From Rhodobacter sp. SGA-6-6 (lineage in GTDB: Bacteria; Pseudomonadota; Alphaproteobacteria; Rhodobacterales; Rhodobacteraceae): 64,000 bases of DNA. The stretch lies in assembly GCF_011043545.1 (NCBI RefSeq), contig NZ_JAAKGP010000001.1, positions 372,001-436,000 of the forward strand, given 5' to 3'. Under the pieces are notes generated by a model, which was given only the letters and a program-made list of their open reading frames with translations, had not been told where the DNA came from and did no database searches. Positions 20,203-29,239 of the stretch are shown piece after piece; within the stretch, counting starts at the first letter, position 1, and every line of letters begins with the position of its first letter. Position numbers and translations under genes: made by a program.

Positions 20203-20958
20203 TCAAGCCTTGTCGCGCACCTTCAAGAGGCTGCCGTCCTGCTTCACCTCGAAGCGCGGCAGGCGGCGGATCAGGTCGGACAGCTTGGCCGCGCCATAGG
20301 TGCGGGTGTCGAAATCCGGGTTGCCCTGGGTGATGAACTGGCCGATCTGGCCCAGCGAATACCATTCGCCCTCCGGATCGATCGCCCGCATCGCCGCCGC
20401 GATCAGCGGGATCGCCTTGGCCGGGGCCTCCTTCCCCGCAGGCCGCGCCTCGGCCGGCGCCTCGGTGGGGGCATCGGCCACCGGCTTCGGCTCCTCCGTC
20501 CCGCCGACGAGGTTCTCGACATAGATGAACCGCTTGCAGGCCATGCGGAAGGCCTCGGGCGTCTTCTTCTCGCCAATGCCGTAGACATCCAGCCCCTGCT
20601 CGCGGATGCGAGCCGCCAGCCGGGTGAAGTCGCTGTCGGAAGACACCAGCACGAAACCGTCGAACAGCCCCGAATGCAGGAAATCCATCGCCGCGATCAC
20701 CAGCCCGATGTCGGAAGCGTTCTTGCCCTTGGTATTGGCGAACTGCTGGTCCGCCACCAGGCCCAGAGCGGCCACCTTCTTCGCCCAGGCGTTCAGCCGC
20801 AGCGCCGACCAGTCGCCGTAGATGCGGCGAACCGAGGCTTCGCCCAGCGAGGCGATCTCCTCGAAGATCGCCTCGGCATGGGCGGCGGGGATGTTGTCGG
20901 CGTCGATCAGGACGCACAGGCGCGGGGCGCGGGGGTCTGCAGGCATCGGGAACTCCAT
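20203..20958 (-). CDS. NYN-domain protein with C-terminal LOTUS/OST-HTH domain
   Basis: 251 residues. The N-terminal NYN (PIN-like) nuclease domain shows the acidic residues expected for metal binding: CVLIDADNIPAAHAE, KGKNASDIGLVIAAMD and VLVSSDSDFTRLAARIREQG. An Ala/Pro-rich linker (about residues 165-195) leads to a C-terminal LOTUS/OST-HTH-like domain ending FEVKQDGSLLKVRDK. Such proteins are predicted RNases or RNA-binding factors; no target is known. Two starts are possible (20958, or MPADP at 20946, which has GGAG 6 bases before it). Confidence 0.85.
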   Translation of the reverse strand: MEFPMPADPRAPRLCVLIDADNIPAAHAEAIFEEIASLGEASVRRIYGDWSALRLNAWAKKVAALGLVADQQFANTKGKNASDIGLVIAAMDFLHSGLFDGFVLVSSDSDFTRLAARIREQGLDVYGIGEKKTPEAFRMACKRFIYVENLVGGTEEPKPVADAPTEAPAEARPAGKEAPAKAIPLIAAAMRAIDPEGEWYSLGQIGQFITQGNPDFDTRTYGAAKLSDLIRRLPRFEVKQDGSLLKVRDKA

Positions 20959-20986
20959 TTCCCCCCTTGTCGCAGGCTTGGCGCAC

Positions 20987-21304
20987 TCAGTCGAGGAAGA
21001 AGCGGTCGTGCACCTTCCAATAGGCCAGCAGGTCCGCGCCGGTGTCGTGCGGCAGCCCCAGCCGCCGCATCATCGCCAGGTCCACGCCCACCAGCCCCGC
21101 CATCCGCCAGGCCTCGCCGGTGGCGCGCTTCAGCTCCTCCCCGGCCAGGATGCAGTCCAGGTTGCCCGCGGCGACGGCGATGACATGAATGATGTCCAGC
21201 GCCGGCTCCTCCGGCCAGTCCTCGGCCAAGTGCCGCACCATGCGGCGCAGGTCGCCCCGGCCGCCGACAAGCACCTGAACGACGAACTCGATACGGCTTT
21301 CCAC
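20987..21304 (-). CDS. Hypothetical protein
   Basis: About 105 residues from a GTG start (VESRIEFVVQVLVGGRGDLR), all helical in appearance, ending AYWKVHDRFFLD. I do not recognise a family. It lies upstream of the NYN gene on the same strand with 28 bases between, and downstream of the formaldehyde dehydrogenase gene, so it could belong to either transcript. A TTG at 21340 would add 12 residues. Codon use is like that of its neighbours, and the opposite strand shows no better gene here. Confidence 0.6.
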   Translation of the reverse strand: MESRIEFVVQVLVGGRGDLRRMVRHLAEDWPEEPALDIIHVIAVAAGNLDCILAGEELKRATGEAWRMAGLVGVDLAMMRRLGLPHDTGADLLAYWKVHDRFFLD

Positions 21305-21378
21305 CCGAAGCCCACCCCAGCTACCCGGCCTTTGTCGCAAAGCCGGAAGCCAAGGTCACGCGGATTCGGGTGGGCGGC

Positions 21379-22509
21379 TCAGTAGATCACCACGCTCCGG
21401 ATGCTTTCCCCCGAGTGCATCAGGTCGAAGCCCTTGTTGATGTCCTCCAGCTTCAGCGTGTGGGTGATCATCGGGTCGATCTCGATCTTGCCTTCCATAT
21501 ACCAGTCGACGATGCCCGGAACGTCCGTCCGCCCCCGCGCGCCGCCGAAGGCCGTGCCCTTCCAGACCCGCCCCGTCACCAGTTGGAACGGCCGCGTCTC
21601 GATCACCGCGCCGGCCGGCGCCACGCCGATGATGATCGACTGGCCCCAGCCGCGGTGGGTGCATTCCAGCGCATCGCGCATCACCTTGACGTTGCCGGTG
21701 CAGTCGAAGGAATAGTCCGCCCCGCCGATCTTGTCGAAGGGCGTCTTGGTCATGTCGACGATGTGCTGGACGACCGAGCCCTCGATCTTCTTCGGGTTGA
21801 CGAAATGGGTCATGCCGAAGCGGCGGCCCCACTCCTCCTTGGCGTCGTTCAGGTCGACGCCGATGATCATGTCGGCCCCGGCCATCTTCAGGCCCTGGAT
21901 CACGTTCAGCCCGATGCCGCCCAGGCCGAAGACCACCGCCTTCGCGCCGATCTCGACCTTGGCCGTGTTCAGCACCGCGCCGATGCCGGTGGTGACGCCG
22001 CAGCCGATGTAGCAGATCTTGTCGAAGGGCGCGTCCTCGCGCACCTTGGCCAGCGCGATCTCGGGCACCACCGTGTGGTTAGCGAAGGTCGAGCAGCCCA
22101 TGTAGTGGTGGATCGGCGTGCCGTCCAGCATCGAGAACCGGCTGGTCCCGTCCGGCATCAGCCCCTGCCCCTGCGTCGCCCGGATCGAGGTGCAGAGGTT
22201 GGTCTTGCGGGACAGGCAGGACGGGCATTCCCGGCATTCGGGGGTGTAGAGCGGGATGACGTGGTCGCCCGGCTTCAGCGATTTCACCCCCGGGCCGCAG
22301 GCGATGACGATCCCTGCGCCCTCATGCCCGAGGATCGCCGGGAACAGCCCCTCGGGGTCGGCGCCGGACAGCGTGAACTCGTCGGTGTGGCAGATGCCGG
22401 TGGCCTTGATCTCGACCAGAACCTCACCCTCCTTCGGGTCGGCAAGGTTCACCTCCATGATTTCCAACGGCTTTCCGGGCGCAATGGCAACGGCGGCACG
22501 GGTGCGCAT
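21379..22509 (-). CDS. frmA: S-(hydroxymethyl)glutathione dehydrogenase / class III alcohol dehydrogenase
   Basis: 376 residues, a zinc-dependent medium-chain dehydrogenase that oxidises S-hydroxymethylglutathione (formaldehyde plus glutathione) with NAD. Catalytic zinc ligands are in [17 protein letters not shown] and [10 protein letters not shown]; the structural zinc Cys cluster is CRECPSC...C; the NAD fold is [14 protein letters not shown]. The ATG at 22509 is preceded by GGGAG; a TTG six bases further up is less likely. It fits one-carbon detoxification, which is relevant if dimethylamine released by the amide cluster near 59 kb is demethylated to formaldehyde. Confidence 0.95.
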   Translation of the reverse strand: MRTRAAVAIAPGKPLEIMEVNLADPKEGEVLVEIKATGICHTDEFTLSGADPEGLFPAILGHEGAGIVIACGPGVKSLKPGDHVIPLYTPECRECPSCLSRKTNLCTSIRATQGQGLMPDGTSRFSMLDGTPIHHYMGCSTFANHTVVPEIALAKVREDAPFDKICYIGCGVTTGIGAVLNTAKVEIGAKAVVFGLGGIGLNVIQGLKMAGADMIIGVDLNDAKEEWGRRFGMTHFVNPKKIEGSVVQHIVDMTKTPFDKIGGADYSFDCTGNVKVMRDALECTHRGWGQSIIIGVAPAGAVIETRPFQLVTGRVWKGTAFGGARGRTDVPGIVDWYMEGKIEIDPMITHTLKLEDINKGFDLMHSGESIRSVVIY

Positions 22510-22583
22510 AGGCAAATCTCCCTCTTCCAGATTGCGGCAAGGCTGTGCGAAGCTGCGCCGGAATGCAACGCCGGAAACGACAG

Positions 22584-22922
22584 ATGAAGCCGATCCCCGC
22601 CCTTTTCCTGCTTGGCCTCGCCCTCGGAGCGGCGGGCTGCGCCCCGCCCGCCGAGGCCCCGCCCGCGGCCGCCCCCGCGCAAAGGCCCTCCTCGGCCGAC
22701 ATGACCCCGGGGCTGAACGAGAAGGAGCCCGACACCTGCAAGGCCGTGCAGCTGAAGGGCCTGATCGGCCAGCCCTCGGGGATGCTGCGCACCCTGTCCG
22801 CGCCCGGGCCGGTGCGGGTGATCGCGCCGGATACGGTCTACGATCAGGAGGAATACCGCTCGGATCGGGTCAACGTCTTCGTCGATGGCGCGGATATGAT
22901 ACGCTATCTGTCCTGCGGCTGA
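22584..22922 (+). CDS. I78 family peptidase inhibitor, lipoprotein (copy 1)
   Basis: 112 residues with a lipoprotein signal ([13 protein letters not shown], lipid Cys near 19), a Pro/Ala linker, then the compact inhibitor domain: [34 protein letters not shown] and [17 protein letters not shown]. The final Cys pairs with the domain's first Cys in family members. I78 proteins inhibit serine proteases. It is immediately followed by a second, shorter paralogue. It is divergent from frmA. Confidence 0.85.
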   Translation: MKPIPALFLLGLALGAAGCAPPAEAPPAAAPAQRPSSADMTPGLNEKEPDTCKAVQLKGLIGQPSGMLRTLSAPGPVRVIAPDTVYDQEEYRSDRVNVFVDGADMIRYLSCG

Positions 22923-22953
22923 GTCCGGCCGGTTTCACCAGAAAGGTCCTGCC

Positions 22954-23223
22954 ATGGCCCGATCCCTTTCCCCGCTGCTCCTCGCCCTCCCGCTGGCCGT
23001 TGCCGCCTGCGTCGAAGAAACCCCGCCCGCGCCGGATGCCTGCGGCGCCTCGGCCCTGTCCGGGCTGGTCGGGCAGGACCGCAAGGTGCTGGAAACGATG
23101 AGGTTCGCCACCACGGTGCGGATCATCGAGCCGGGCTCGGCGGTGACGATGGACTACAGCGAGACCCGGCTGAACATCGAGCTGGACGGAAAGGGCACCA
23201 TCACCCGGCTCAGCTGCGGTTGA
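22954..23223 (+). CDS. I78 family peptidase inhibitor, lipoprotein (copy 2)
   Basis: 89 residues with lipobox LAVAAC and the same domain plan as the preceding gene: CGASALSGLVGQDRKVLE, TVRIIEPGSAVTMDYSETRL and LDGKGTITRLSCG. The gap to copy 1 is 31 bases, so a tandem duplication within one transcript is likely. It is divergent in sequence from copy 1, suggesting different protease targets or old duplication. A GC-rich hairpin terminator follows the stop directly. Confidence 0.85.
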   Translation: MARSLSPLLLALPLAVAACVEETPPAPDACGASALSGLVGQDRKVLETMRFATTVRIIEPGSAVTMDYSETRLNIELDGKGTITRLSCG

Positions 23224-23246
23224 GGGGCGGGCCGGCCCGCCCCTTT
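23224..23246 (+). terminator. Terminator between I78 genes and cytochrome c'
   Basis: A perfect 20-bp palindrome GGGGCGGGCCGGCCCGCCCC (23224-23243) starts right after the stop codon and is followed by TTT. The flanking genes are convergent, so it may serve both. Confidence 0.6.
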
Positions 23247-23251
23247 CCGCC

Positions 23252-23692
23252 TTATTTCATCACGCGATAGGTGCTGTGGCAGTCCTTGCAGGCCCCGCCC
23301 AAGGCGCCCAGCGAGGCGCCGATCGCCTCGGCCGAGGACACGTCGGCCGCCTCGGCCGCCGCCGCCAGCGCATCGGCCTTCTTCACGAAATCCTCCCAGG
23401 AGGTCCAGATCTCCGGCTTGGCCTCCGAAGTCGGGTCGGCCCCGCCCTGCGCCTCGAAAGCCTGCGGTATGCCGTGCGCGGCGGTCACCAGCGCCGCCTT
23501 CGCCGCCTCGGCGGCCGCGGCGTCATAGGGCACCTCGCCCTTGGCCATGCCGCCCAGCTTGCCCATCGACCCGCCGATGGTCTTCATCACGGTCTCGCGC
23601 GCCACGGCGGCGGGATCGGTGGCCTCGCCTTCGGCAAAGGCCGCCCCTGCCGCAAGCAGGGCTCCGGTGATGGCGATCTTCAACAGTTTCAT
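23252..23692 (-). CDS. Cytochrome c'
   Basis: 146 residues with a signal peptide (MKLLKIAITGALLAAGAAFA) and a single C-terminal heme motif CKDCH about 10 residues from the end, the arrangement of the four-helix-bundle cytochromes c'. These periplasmic proteins bind NO and protect against nitrosative stress. The ATG at 23692 has GGGAG upstream; the open frame continues far upstream but without a signal peptide. It stands alone between convergent and unrelated genes. Confidence 0.9.
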   Translation of the reverse strand: MKLLKIAITGALLAAGAAFAEGEATDPAAVARETVMKTIGGSMGKLGGMAKGEVPYDAAAAEAAKAALVTAAHGIPQAFEAQGGADPTSEAKPEIWTSWEDFVKKADALAAAAEAADVSSAEAIGASLGALGGACKDCHSTYRVMK

Positions 23693-23829
23693 ACTCTGGC
23701 TCCCTGAGAAGGTTGGGTCGGCTGGATGACGAAGAACGGCGCCCGTGCAGGCGCCGGGCGCCATTAAAGCCGCCTTCGCCCGGCGCGCCGCATCACAGTC
23801 GCGTGAAAGGCCGCGCGTGAGAGGGGCAG

Positions 23830-25062
23830 TCAGCCCGGGCTCCGCAGGGCGGCCAGCACGTCGGGGCCGGGATAGCCGTCCGGCACCAGCCCCTGCGCCT
23901 TCTGCCAGGCTTTCACCGCCGCGACGGTCTTCGGCCCGATCCGCCCGTCCACGCCGCCGGTGTCCAGCCCCAGGGCCACCAGCGCCGCCTGCAACTCCTT
24001 GCGCTCCTCCAGCGTCAGGGCGCGCCAGTGCCGGGGCCAGTCCGCGGCAAGGACCGGCCCGCCGCGCAGCCGGTCGGACAGATGACCGATGCCGATGACA
24101 TAGGCGTCGGCGAGGTTGTATTTCTCGATCACCCGAAAGTTCGGGTAGATCAGGAAGGCCGGGCCGGTATGGCCGGCGGGCAGCAGCACGCTGGCCTCGT
24201 CGCCCTCCGGCAACTCGCCCCCCGCCGCCGGCGCCACGCCGAGGGCGCGCCAGTCCGACACCGGCTTCACCACCCGCTCGGTGGTCTGGTCGTAGTCGAA
24301 GCCCTCGGGCAGCGTCACCTCCAGCCCCCAGGGCTGGCCCTTCACCCAGCCCCAGTGCCGCAGATAATTGGCGGTCGAGGCCAGAGCATCGGCCGGGTCG
24401 TCGCCCCAGATGTCGCGCCGGCCGTCGCCGTCGAAATCCACCGCGAAGTCGGCCCAGCTGGAGGGCATGAACTGGGTATGCCCCATCGCCCCGGCCCAAC
24501 TGCCCTTCAGCGCCTCGCGCCCGACATGGCCCTGATCGACGATCTCCAGCGCCTGCACCAGCTGCGCCTCGAAGAAGGCCGCGCGCCGGCCGTCATAGGC
24601 CAGCGTCGCCAGCGCGCTGAGGGTGTCGGTATCGCCCCTGTAGGTGCCGTAGGCCGACTCCAGCCCCCAGATCGCCGCGACGACCTCCTTCTCCACCCCA
24701 TACTCCGTCTCGATCCGCGCCAGCAGATCGGCATGTTTCTCCAGCGCCTTGCGGCCGAGCGTCACCCGGTCCTGGGAGACCGCGATGTCCAGATAATCCC
24801 AGATCGTCTTGGTGAACTCGGTCTGCCGCCGGTCGCGCGCTACCACCTCGGGCAGGTAGAGTGCTGCCCGCATCTCGCGGTCGTAGACCGAAGCCGGAAC
24901 CCCGGCCTCCAGCGCCTTCACCCGGAACGCGCCCACCCAGTCGCGGAACCCGGCTTCCGAGCCGTCTTCCCTGCCCGCCGCCATGACCGTTCCCTCCGGG
25001 TCCTCGATGGTCTGCGCCGATACAGGGGCGGCCAGCAGCAGCGCCAGAACCAGCGCCCTCAT
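23830..25062 (-). CDS. Lytic murein transglycosylase (MltB/SLT_2 type) with peptidoglycan-binding domain
   Basis: 410 residues with a short signal peptide (cleavage after PVSA). The lytic transglycosylase domain has the catalytic Glu in AIWGLESAYGTYRG, GSWAGAMGHTQFMPSSW, and DFDGDGRRDIWGDDPADALAS. The C-terminal 55 residues are a peptidoglycan-binding_1 domain (LQAALVALGLDTGGVDGRIG, then KTVAAVKAWQ). It cleaves the glycan strand, forming 1,6-anhydro-muropeptides in the periplasm. It overlaps the end of the RNase R gene by 4 bases. Confidence 0.93.
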   Translation of the reverse strand: MRALVLALLLAAPVSAQTIEDPEGTVMAAGREDGSEAGFRDWVGAFRVKALEAGVPASVYDREMRAALYLPEVVARDRRQTEFTKTIWDYLDIAVSQDRVTLGRKALEKHADLLARIETEYGVEKEVVAAIWGLESAYGTYRGDTDTLSALATLAYDGRRAAFFEAQLVQALEIVDQGHVGREALKGSWAGAMGHTQFMPSSWADFAVDFDGDGRRDIWGDDPADALASTANYLRHWGWVKGQPWGLEVTLPEGFDYDQTTERVVKPVSDWRALGVAPAAGGELPEGDEASVLLPAGHTGPAFLIYPNFRVIEKYNLADAYVIGIGHLSDRLRGGPVLAADWPRHWRALTLEERKELQAALVALGLDTGGVDGRIGPKTVAAVKAWQKAQGLVPDGYPGPDVLAALRSPG

Positions 25063-27305
25063 CGCCGCCGCCGCACCACGCGCCGCTTCGCCGCCTCGCG
25101 CGCCGTGGCCCGCCCCGCCGCCCGCCGGGGCGCCTTGCCGCGCGTGGTCTTGCCGCCGGGCATCGGCCTGGCGTCGATCTCCAGCAGCTCCAGCACCAGC
25201 CCGCCGGTCACCGGCACCGCCTCGCGCAGCCGCACGGTCACGCGGGCACCGATGCCGATGGTCAGGCCGGTGTCGGCGCCCATCAGGGTCTGGCTGTCCG
25301 CGTCGTAGTGGAAGAACTCGCGCCCGACCTCGCGGATCGGCACCAGCCCGTCGGCTCCGGTCTCGTCCAGTTTCACGAACAGCCCGAAGCGCTGCACACC
25401 CGAGACCCGGCCGGTGAAGGTGGCCCCGACCCGATCGGAGAGATAGGCCGCCAGATAGCGGTCCACCGTCTCGCGCTCCGCCACCATCGACCGCCGCTCG
25501 GCGTCGGAGATCAGCTTGCCGGTCTCCGCCAGGTTCTCGATGTCGAAGGCCGACAGCCCGTCCTCGCCCCAGCCATGGCCGCGGATCAGCGCCCGGTGCA
25601 CGATCAGGTCGGAATAGCGCCGGATGGGCGAGGTGAAATGGGCATAGTCCCGCAGCGCCAGCCCGAAATGGCCGAAGTTGCGCGGGTCGTAATAGGCCTG
25701 CGCCATGCTGCGCAGGGTGGAGATGTTGAGCAACTCGTCGTAATCGGTGCCCTCGGCCTGCGCCAAGAGCCGGTTCAGATGCGCGGTCTTCAGCACCTGT
25801 CCCTTCGCCAGCGTGAAGCCCGAGGCCTCCGCCACTTCGCGCAGGGCGTCCAGACGGTCGGGGCTGGGTTCCTCATGCACCCGGTAGAGAAGCGGCTGCT
25901 TCAACCGCTGCAATTCCTCGGCCGCGGCGACGTTGGCCAGCACCATGAACTCCTCGATCAGCCGATGGGCGTCGAGCCGTTCCTTGAAATCCACCGAGAC
26001 GACCTTGCCCTCGTCCGACAGCACGATCTGCCGCTCCGGCAGATCGAGGTTCAGCGGCTGCCGTTCGCCCCGCGCCAGCAGCAGCGAACGATAGGCGGCG
26101 TAAAGCGGCTTCAGCACCGTCTCGACCAGCGGCGCGGTCTTGTCGTCCGGCGCGCCGTCCACCGCCGCCTGCACCTGCCCGTATTCCAAGGACGCGCGCG
26201 ACCGCATCAGCCCGCGGTGGAAGCGGTGGGAGATCTTCCGCCCCTGCGCGTCGATCCGCATCCGCACCGCAAGGCAGGGCCGGTCCACCGCCTCGTGCAA
26301 GCTGCACAGATCGCCCGACAGGATGTCGGGCAGCATCGGCACCACCCGGTCGGGGAAATAGGTCGAATTGCCCCGCCGCCGCGCCTCGCGGTCCAAGGCG
26401 CCGCCGGGGCGGACGTAATGCGCCACGTCGGCGATGGCGACCCAGAGGATATGGCCGCCCGGATTGCCCGGCTCGGTATCCGGGGCGGCATGGACGGCAT
26501 CGTCGCGGTCGCGGGCATCGGCGGGGTCGATGGTGACAAGGGGGATGTCGCGCAGGTCCTCGCGGTTCTGCATCGTCACCGGACGCGGCGCATCGGCCTC
26601 GGCGATGGCGGCGTCGGGGAACTGGTCGGGGATGCCGTGCTGGTGGATGGCGATCAGCGACACTGCCCGCGGGCCGGAGGGATCGCCCATCCGTTCGATC
26701 ACCCGCGCCTGCGGCAGGCCGAGACGGCGGTTGCCGACGGCCTCGGCCTCCACCAGTTCGCCGTCGCGGGCGCCGAGGTCGTCCTCGGCCCGCACCCTCC
26801 ATTCCTTGTCCTGGCCCTTGTCGATCGGCAGGATGCGCCCGCCCTCACTGCCCTTGCGGAACACCCCCAGCACCTTCAGGGGATTGCTACCGATCCGCCG
26901 GATCAGCCGCGCCTCCCAAGTGTAGTCGTCGAGGTCCACCCTGGTCAGCCGGGCCAATATCCGGTCGCCCTCGGCCAAGGCCGGATCGCCCGTCTTCGGC
27001 ACGATCAGGATGCGCCCGGCCTCCTTGTCGACGCCCTCCTCCATCGCCTCGGCGAAGAGGTCGCCCGCGGCATCCGGCTTCATCACCCGCAGCAGGGCAA
27101 CGGGCGGCAGTTCCCCCTTCGGGCGGAAGCGGCGGGCGGATTTCACCACCCCGCCCTCTTCCTCCATCTCGCGCAGCAGCCGCCGCAACTCGGCCCGCTG
27201 GTCGCCCTTCAGCCCGAAGGCTTTGGCGATATCGCGTTTCGAGGTCAGGCCGGGGTTCTCGGCGATCCACTGGCGGATCTGGTCTTTCGAGGGCAAGGGT
27301 GTCAT
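25059..27305 (-). CDS. rnr: Ribonuclease R
   Basis: 748 residues, a 3'-5' exoribonuclease that degrades structured RNA. An N-terminal winged-helix region (PSKDQIRQWIAENPGLTSKR) and cold-shock-like domains come first. The RNB catalytic core follows with the acidic motif TIDPADARDRDDAVHA and FTSPIRRYSDLIVHR, then an S1 domain (VGATFTGRVSGVQRFGLFVK) and a basic Lys/Arg tail (GKTTRGKAPRRAAGR). The ATG at 27305 gives the family N-terminus. The upstream open frame runs into the acetyltransferase gene and is not coding. Confidence 0.95.
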   Translation of the reverse strand: MTPLPSKDQIRQWIAENPGLTSKRDIAKAFGLKGDQRAELRRLLREMEEEGGVVKSARRFRPKGELPPVALLRVMKPDAAGDLFAEAMEEGVDKEAGRILIVPKTGDPALAEGDRILARLTRVDLDDYTWEARLIRRIGSNPLKVLGVFRKGSEGGRILPIDKGQDKEWRVRAEDDLGARDGELVEAEAVGNRRLGLPQARVIERMGDPSGPRAVSLIAIHQHGIPDQFPDAAIAEADAPRPVTMQNREDLRDIPLVTIDPADARDRDDAVHAAPDTEPGNPGGHILWVAIADVAHYVRPGGALDREARRRGNSTYFPDRVVPMLPDILSGDLCSLHEAVDRPCLAVRMRIDAQGRKISHRFHRGLMRSRASLEYGQVQAAVDGAPDDKTAPLVETVLKPLYAAYRSLLLARGERQPLNLDLPERQIVLSDEGKVVSVDFKERLDAHRLIEEFMVLANVAAAEELQRLKQPLLYRVHEEPSPDRLDALREVAEASGFTLAKGQVLKTAHLNRLLAQAEGTDYDELLNISTLRSMAQAYYDPRNFGHFGLALRDYAHFTSPIRRYSDLIVHRALIRGHGWGEDGLSAFDIENLAETGKLISDAERRSMVAERETVDRYLAAYLSDRVGATFTGRVSGVQRFGLFVKLDETGADGLVPIREVGREFFHYDADSQTLMGADTGLTIGIGARVTVRLREAVPVTGGLVLELLEIDARPMPGGKTTRGKAPRRAAGRATAREAAKRRVVRRRR

Positions 27306-27378
27306 GCCGCCAGCCCTAGCACGGCCAGCCGCAAGCGCAAACCGGCGGTTTTCGGGATAGGCGCCTTCGGCGCAGCCG

Positions 27379-27798
27379 CTACAGGACCAGCTGCATATCC
27401 CGGTGGGGGATGCCGGCGTCCAGATATTCCGGCCCGAAGGCGGTGAACCCCAGCCTTTCGTAGAAACCGAGCGCATGGGTCTGCGCCCCCAGCTTCACCT
27501 TGGCGACGCCGGGCAGCTTGCGGAACTCCGCCACCGCCGCCCGCATCAGCGCCGCACCAAGGCCGGTCCCCCGGGCCTCGGCCAGCACGCAGACGCGGCC
27601 GACCTTGCCGGTCTCGCCCTGCACCAGCAGGCGCGCACAGCCGAGCGGCCGGCCGTCGACCAGCGCCAACAGGTGGATCGCTTGATCGTCCAGCCCGTCG
27701 ACCTCATCGGCCTCGGACACGCCCTGTTCCTCGATGAACACCTTGCGGCGCAGGGCGCGGCAGGTGGCGATGTCCTGCGTCGGCGCGATATGGATCAC
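27379..27798 (-). CDS. GNAT family N-acetyltransferase (ElaA-like)
   Basis: 139 residues from a GTG start that overlaps the dapE stop (GTGA). It has the acetyl-CoA binding motif [20 protein letters not shown] and the terminal [14 protein letters not shown] with [16 protein letters not shown], the pattern of the ElaA/YjcF group. [15 protein letters not shown] is the common N-terminal motif. The substrate is unknown. It is translationally coupled to dapE, though a role in lysine or cell-wall synthesis is not established. Confidence 0.87.
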   Translation of the reverse strand: MIHIAPTQDIATCRALRRKVFIEEQGVSEADEVDGLDDQAIHLLALVDGRPLGCARLLVQGETGKVGRVCVLAEARGTGLGAALMRAAVAEFRKLPGVAKVKLGAQTHALGFYERLGFTAFGPEYLDAGIPHRDMQLVL

Positions 27799-28952
27799 GC
27801 GAAATACTCCCGCAGGATGCGGGCGTAGATCGCCTTCAGCTGGCCGATCTGCGCCACCTCCACCCGTTCGTCCACCTGATGCATGGTCCGGCCCACCAGC
27901 CCGAACTCCACCACCGGGCAATGGTCCTTGACGAAGCGCGCGTCCGAGGTGCCGCCGGAGGTGGAATAGACCGGCTCCACCCCGGTCTCCGCCTGCACCG
28001 CACGGCGGACCAGCGCCGAGAACTCGCCGGGCGGGGTCAGGAAGCTTTCGCCCGAGATCTGGAAGCGGGTGCCGATCCTGACCCCGGTTTCCTCTTGCAC
28101 CGCATCGGCATGGCCCCGCAGCCAGTCCGACAGCGAGGCGCCGGAGTGCAACTCGTTGAACCGGATGTTCACCGTGGCGGTGCCGCGGGCCGGGATCACG
28201 TTGTTGGCCGGGTTGCCGCAATCGATGGTGGTGATCGCCAGCGTCGAGGCGTCGAAATGGTCCGAGCCCTGGTCCAGCGGCTTCTCCTCCAGCCGTGCCA
28301 GCAGTTTCACCAGCGCCGACATCGGGTTCTTCGCCCGGTGCGGATAGGCGCTGTGCCCCTGCACCCCCTCGGCGGTGAACCAGCAGGTCATGCTGCCGCG
28401 GCGGCCGATCTTCATCATCTCGCCCATCGTCCTGGGGCAGGTCGGCTCTCCCACCAGGCAATGCGTCATCCGCTCGCCCTGCGCCGCCATCCAGTCCAGA
28501 AGCGCCAGAGTGCCGTCCTGCGCATCGCCTTCCTCGTCGCCGGTGATCGCCAGGATCACGGCGCCGTCGGGGGGCGTGGCCTGCACGAAATCCACCGCGG
28601 CGGCGGCAAAGGCCGCCACGCCGGATTTCATGTCGGTGGTGCCGCGGCCATACATCCAGCCCTCCACCACCGCGGCGCCGAACGGGTCCTGCGTCCAGGC
28701 CGCGGCATCGCCGACCGGCACCACGTCGGTATGGCCGTTGAAGCCGAAGCTGCGGTTGGCCCCGCGCTTGCCCCAGCGGGCGAAGAGGTTGGGCACCCCG
28801 CTGCGGTCCACCCGCGTGCAGTCGAACCCCGCGCCGGACAACAGCCGCTCCAGCACCTGCAACGCCCCGCCTTCCGTGGGCGTGACCGAGGGGCAGCGGA
28901 CCAGTTCCGCCGTCAGCGCGACGGGATCGACGGGGGGGACAGTGTCGGGCAT
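27795..28952 (-). CDS. dapE: Succinyl-diaminopimelate desuccinylase
   Basis: 385 residues of the M20 dizinc family. It splits N-succinyl-LL-diaminopimelate in the lysine and peptidoglycan precursor pathway. Metal ligands are visible in [27 protein letters not shown] and [11 protein letters not shown], and the dimerisation-domain His in [15 protein letters not shown]. The ATG at 28952 is preceded by GGAGAGAG. dapD, the succinyltransferase of the same pathway, lies 1.6 kb upstream on the same strand, separated by the inserted Hint-domain gene on the opposite strand. Confidence 0.96.
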   Translation of the reverse strand: MPDTVPPVDPVALTAELVRCPSVTPTEGGALQVLERLLSGAGFDCTRVDRSGVPNLFARWGKRGANRSFGFNGHTDVVPVGDAAAWTQDPFGAAVVEGWMYGRGTTDMKSGVAAFAAAAVDFVQATPPDGAVILAITGDEEGDAQDGTLALLDWMAAQGERMTHCLVGEPTCPRTMGEMMKIGRRGSMTCWFTAEGVQGHSAYPHRAKNPMSALVKLLARLEEKPLDQGSDHFDASTLAITTIDCGNPANNVIPARGTATVNIRFNELHSGASLSDWLRGHADAVQEETGVRIGTRFQISGESFLTPPGEFSALVRRAVQAETGVEPVYSTSGGTSDARFVKDHCPVVEFGLVGRTMHQVDERVEVAQIGQLKAIYARILREYFA

Positions 28953-29179
28953 GGCTCTCTCCGGTTCCTCTCCCCTCGTCCTAGGCGAGGGCGCAGCGCC
29001 CCGCAACCTGTGTCCCCCGCGCCACCGCCGCCGCCCGCCGTCGCGCCACCGGGTGACAGCGCCGCCGTTCCGCCCTACCCTGCCGCAAAACGACAGGTCC
29101 AGGACAGGACGCGGGCCCGAGCACCCGATCCCGAGCAGGCACCCGCCCGCTCGCCTGCCCCAAGGACAGGAGCACAGGC

Positions 29180-29239
29180 ATGGCCGAAGACTCCTCGCTG
29201 ACCCGAGCCGCCCCGCCGCATGGGGATGCCGCCGCATGA
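29180..29239 (+). CDS. Possible 19-residue upstream ORF coupled to the Hint-domain gene
   Basis: An ATG-started ORF ([19 protein letters not shown]) with ACAGGAG upstream ends in TGA that overlaps the start of the Hint-domain gene (ATGA). The downstream gene itself has no evident Shine-Dalgarno, so translation could depend on coupling. It could equally be fortuitous. Confidence 0.35.
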   Translation: MAEDSSLTRAAPPHGDAAA

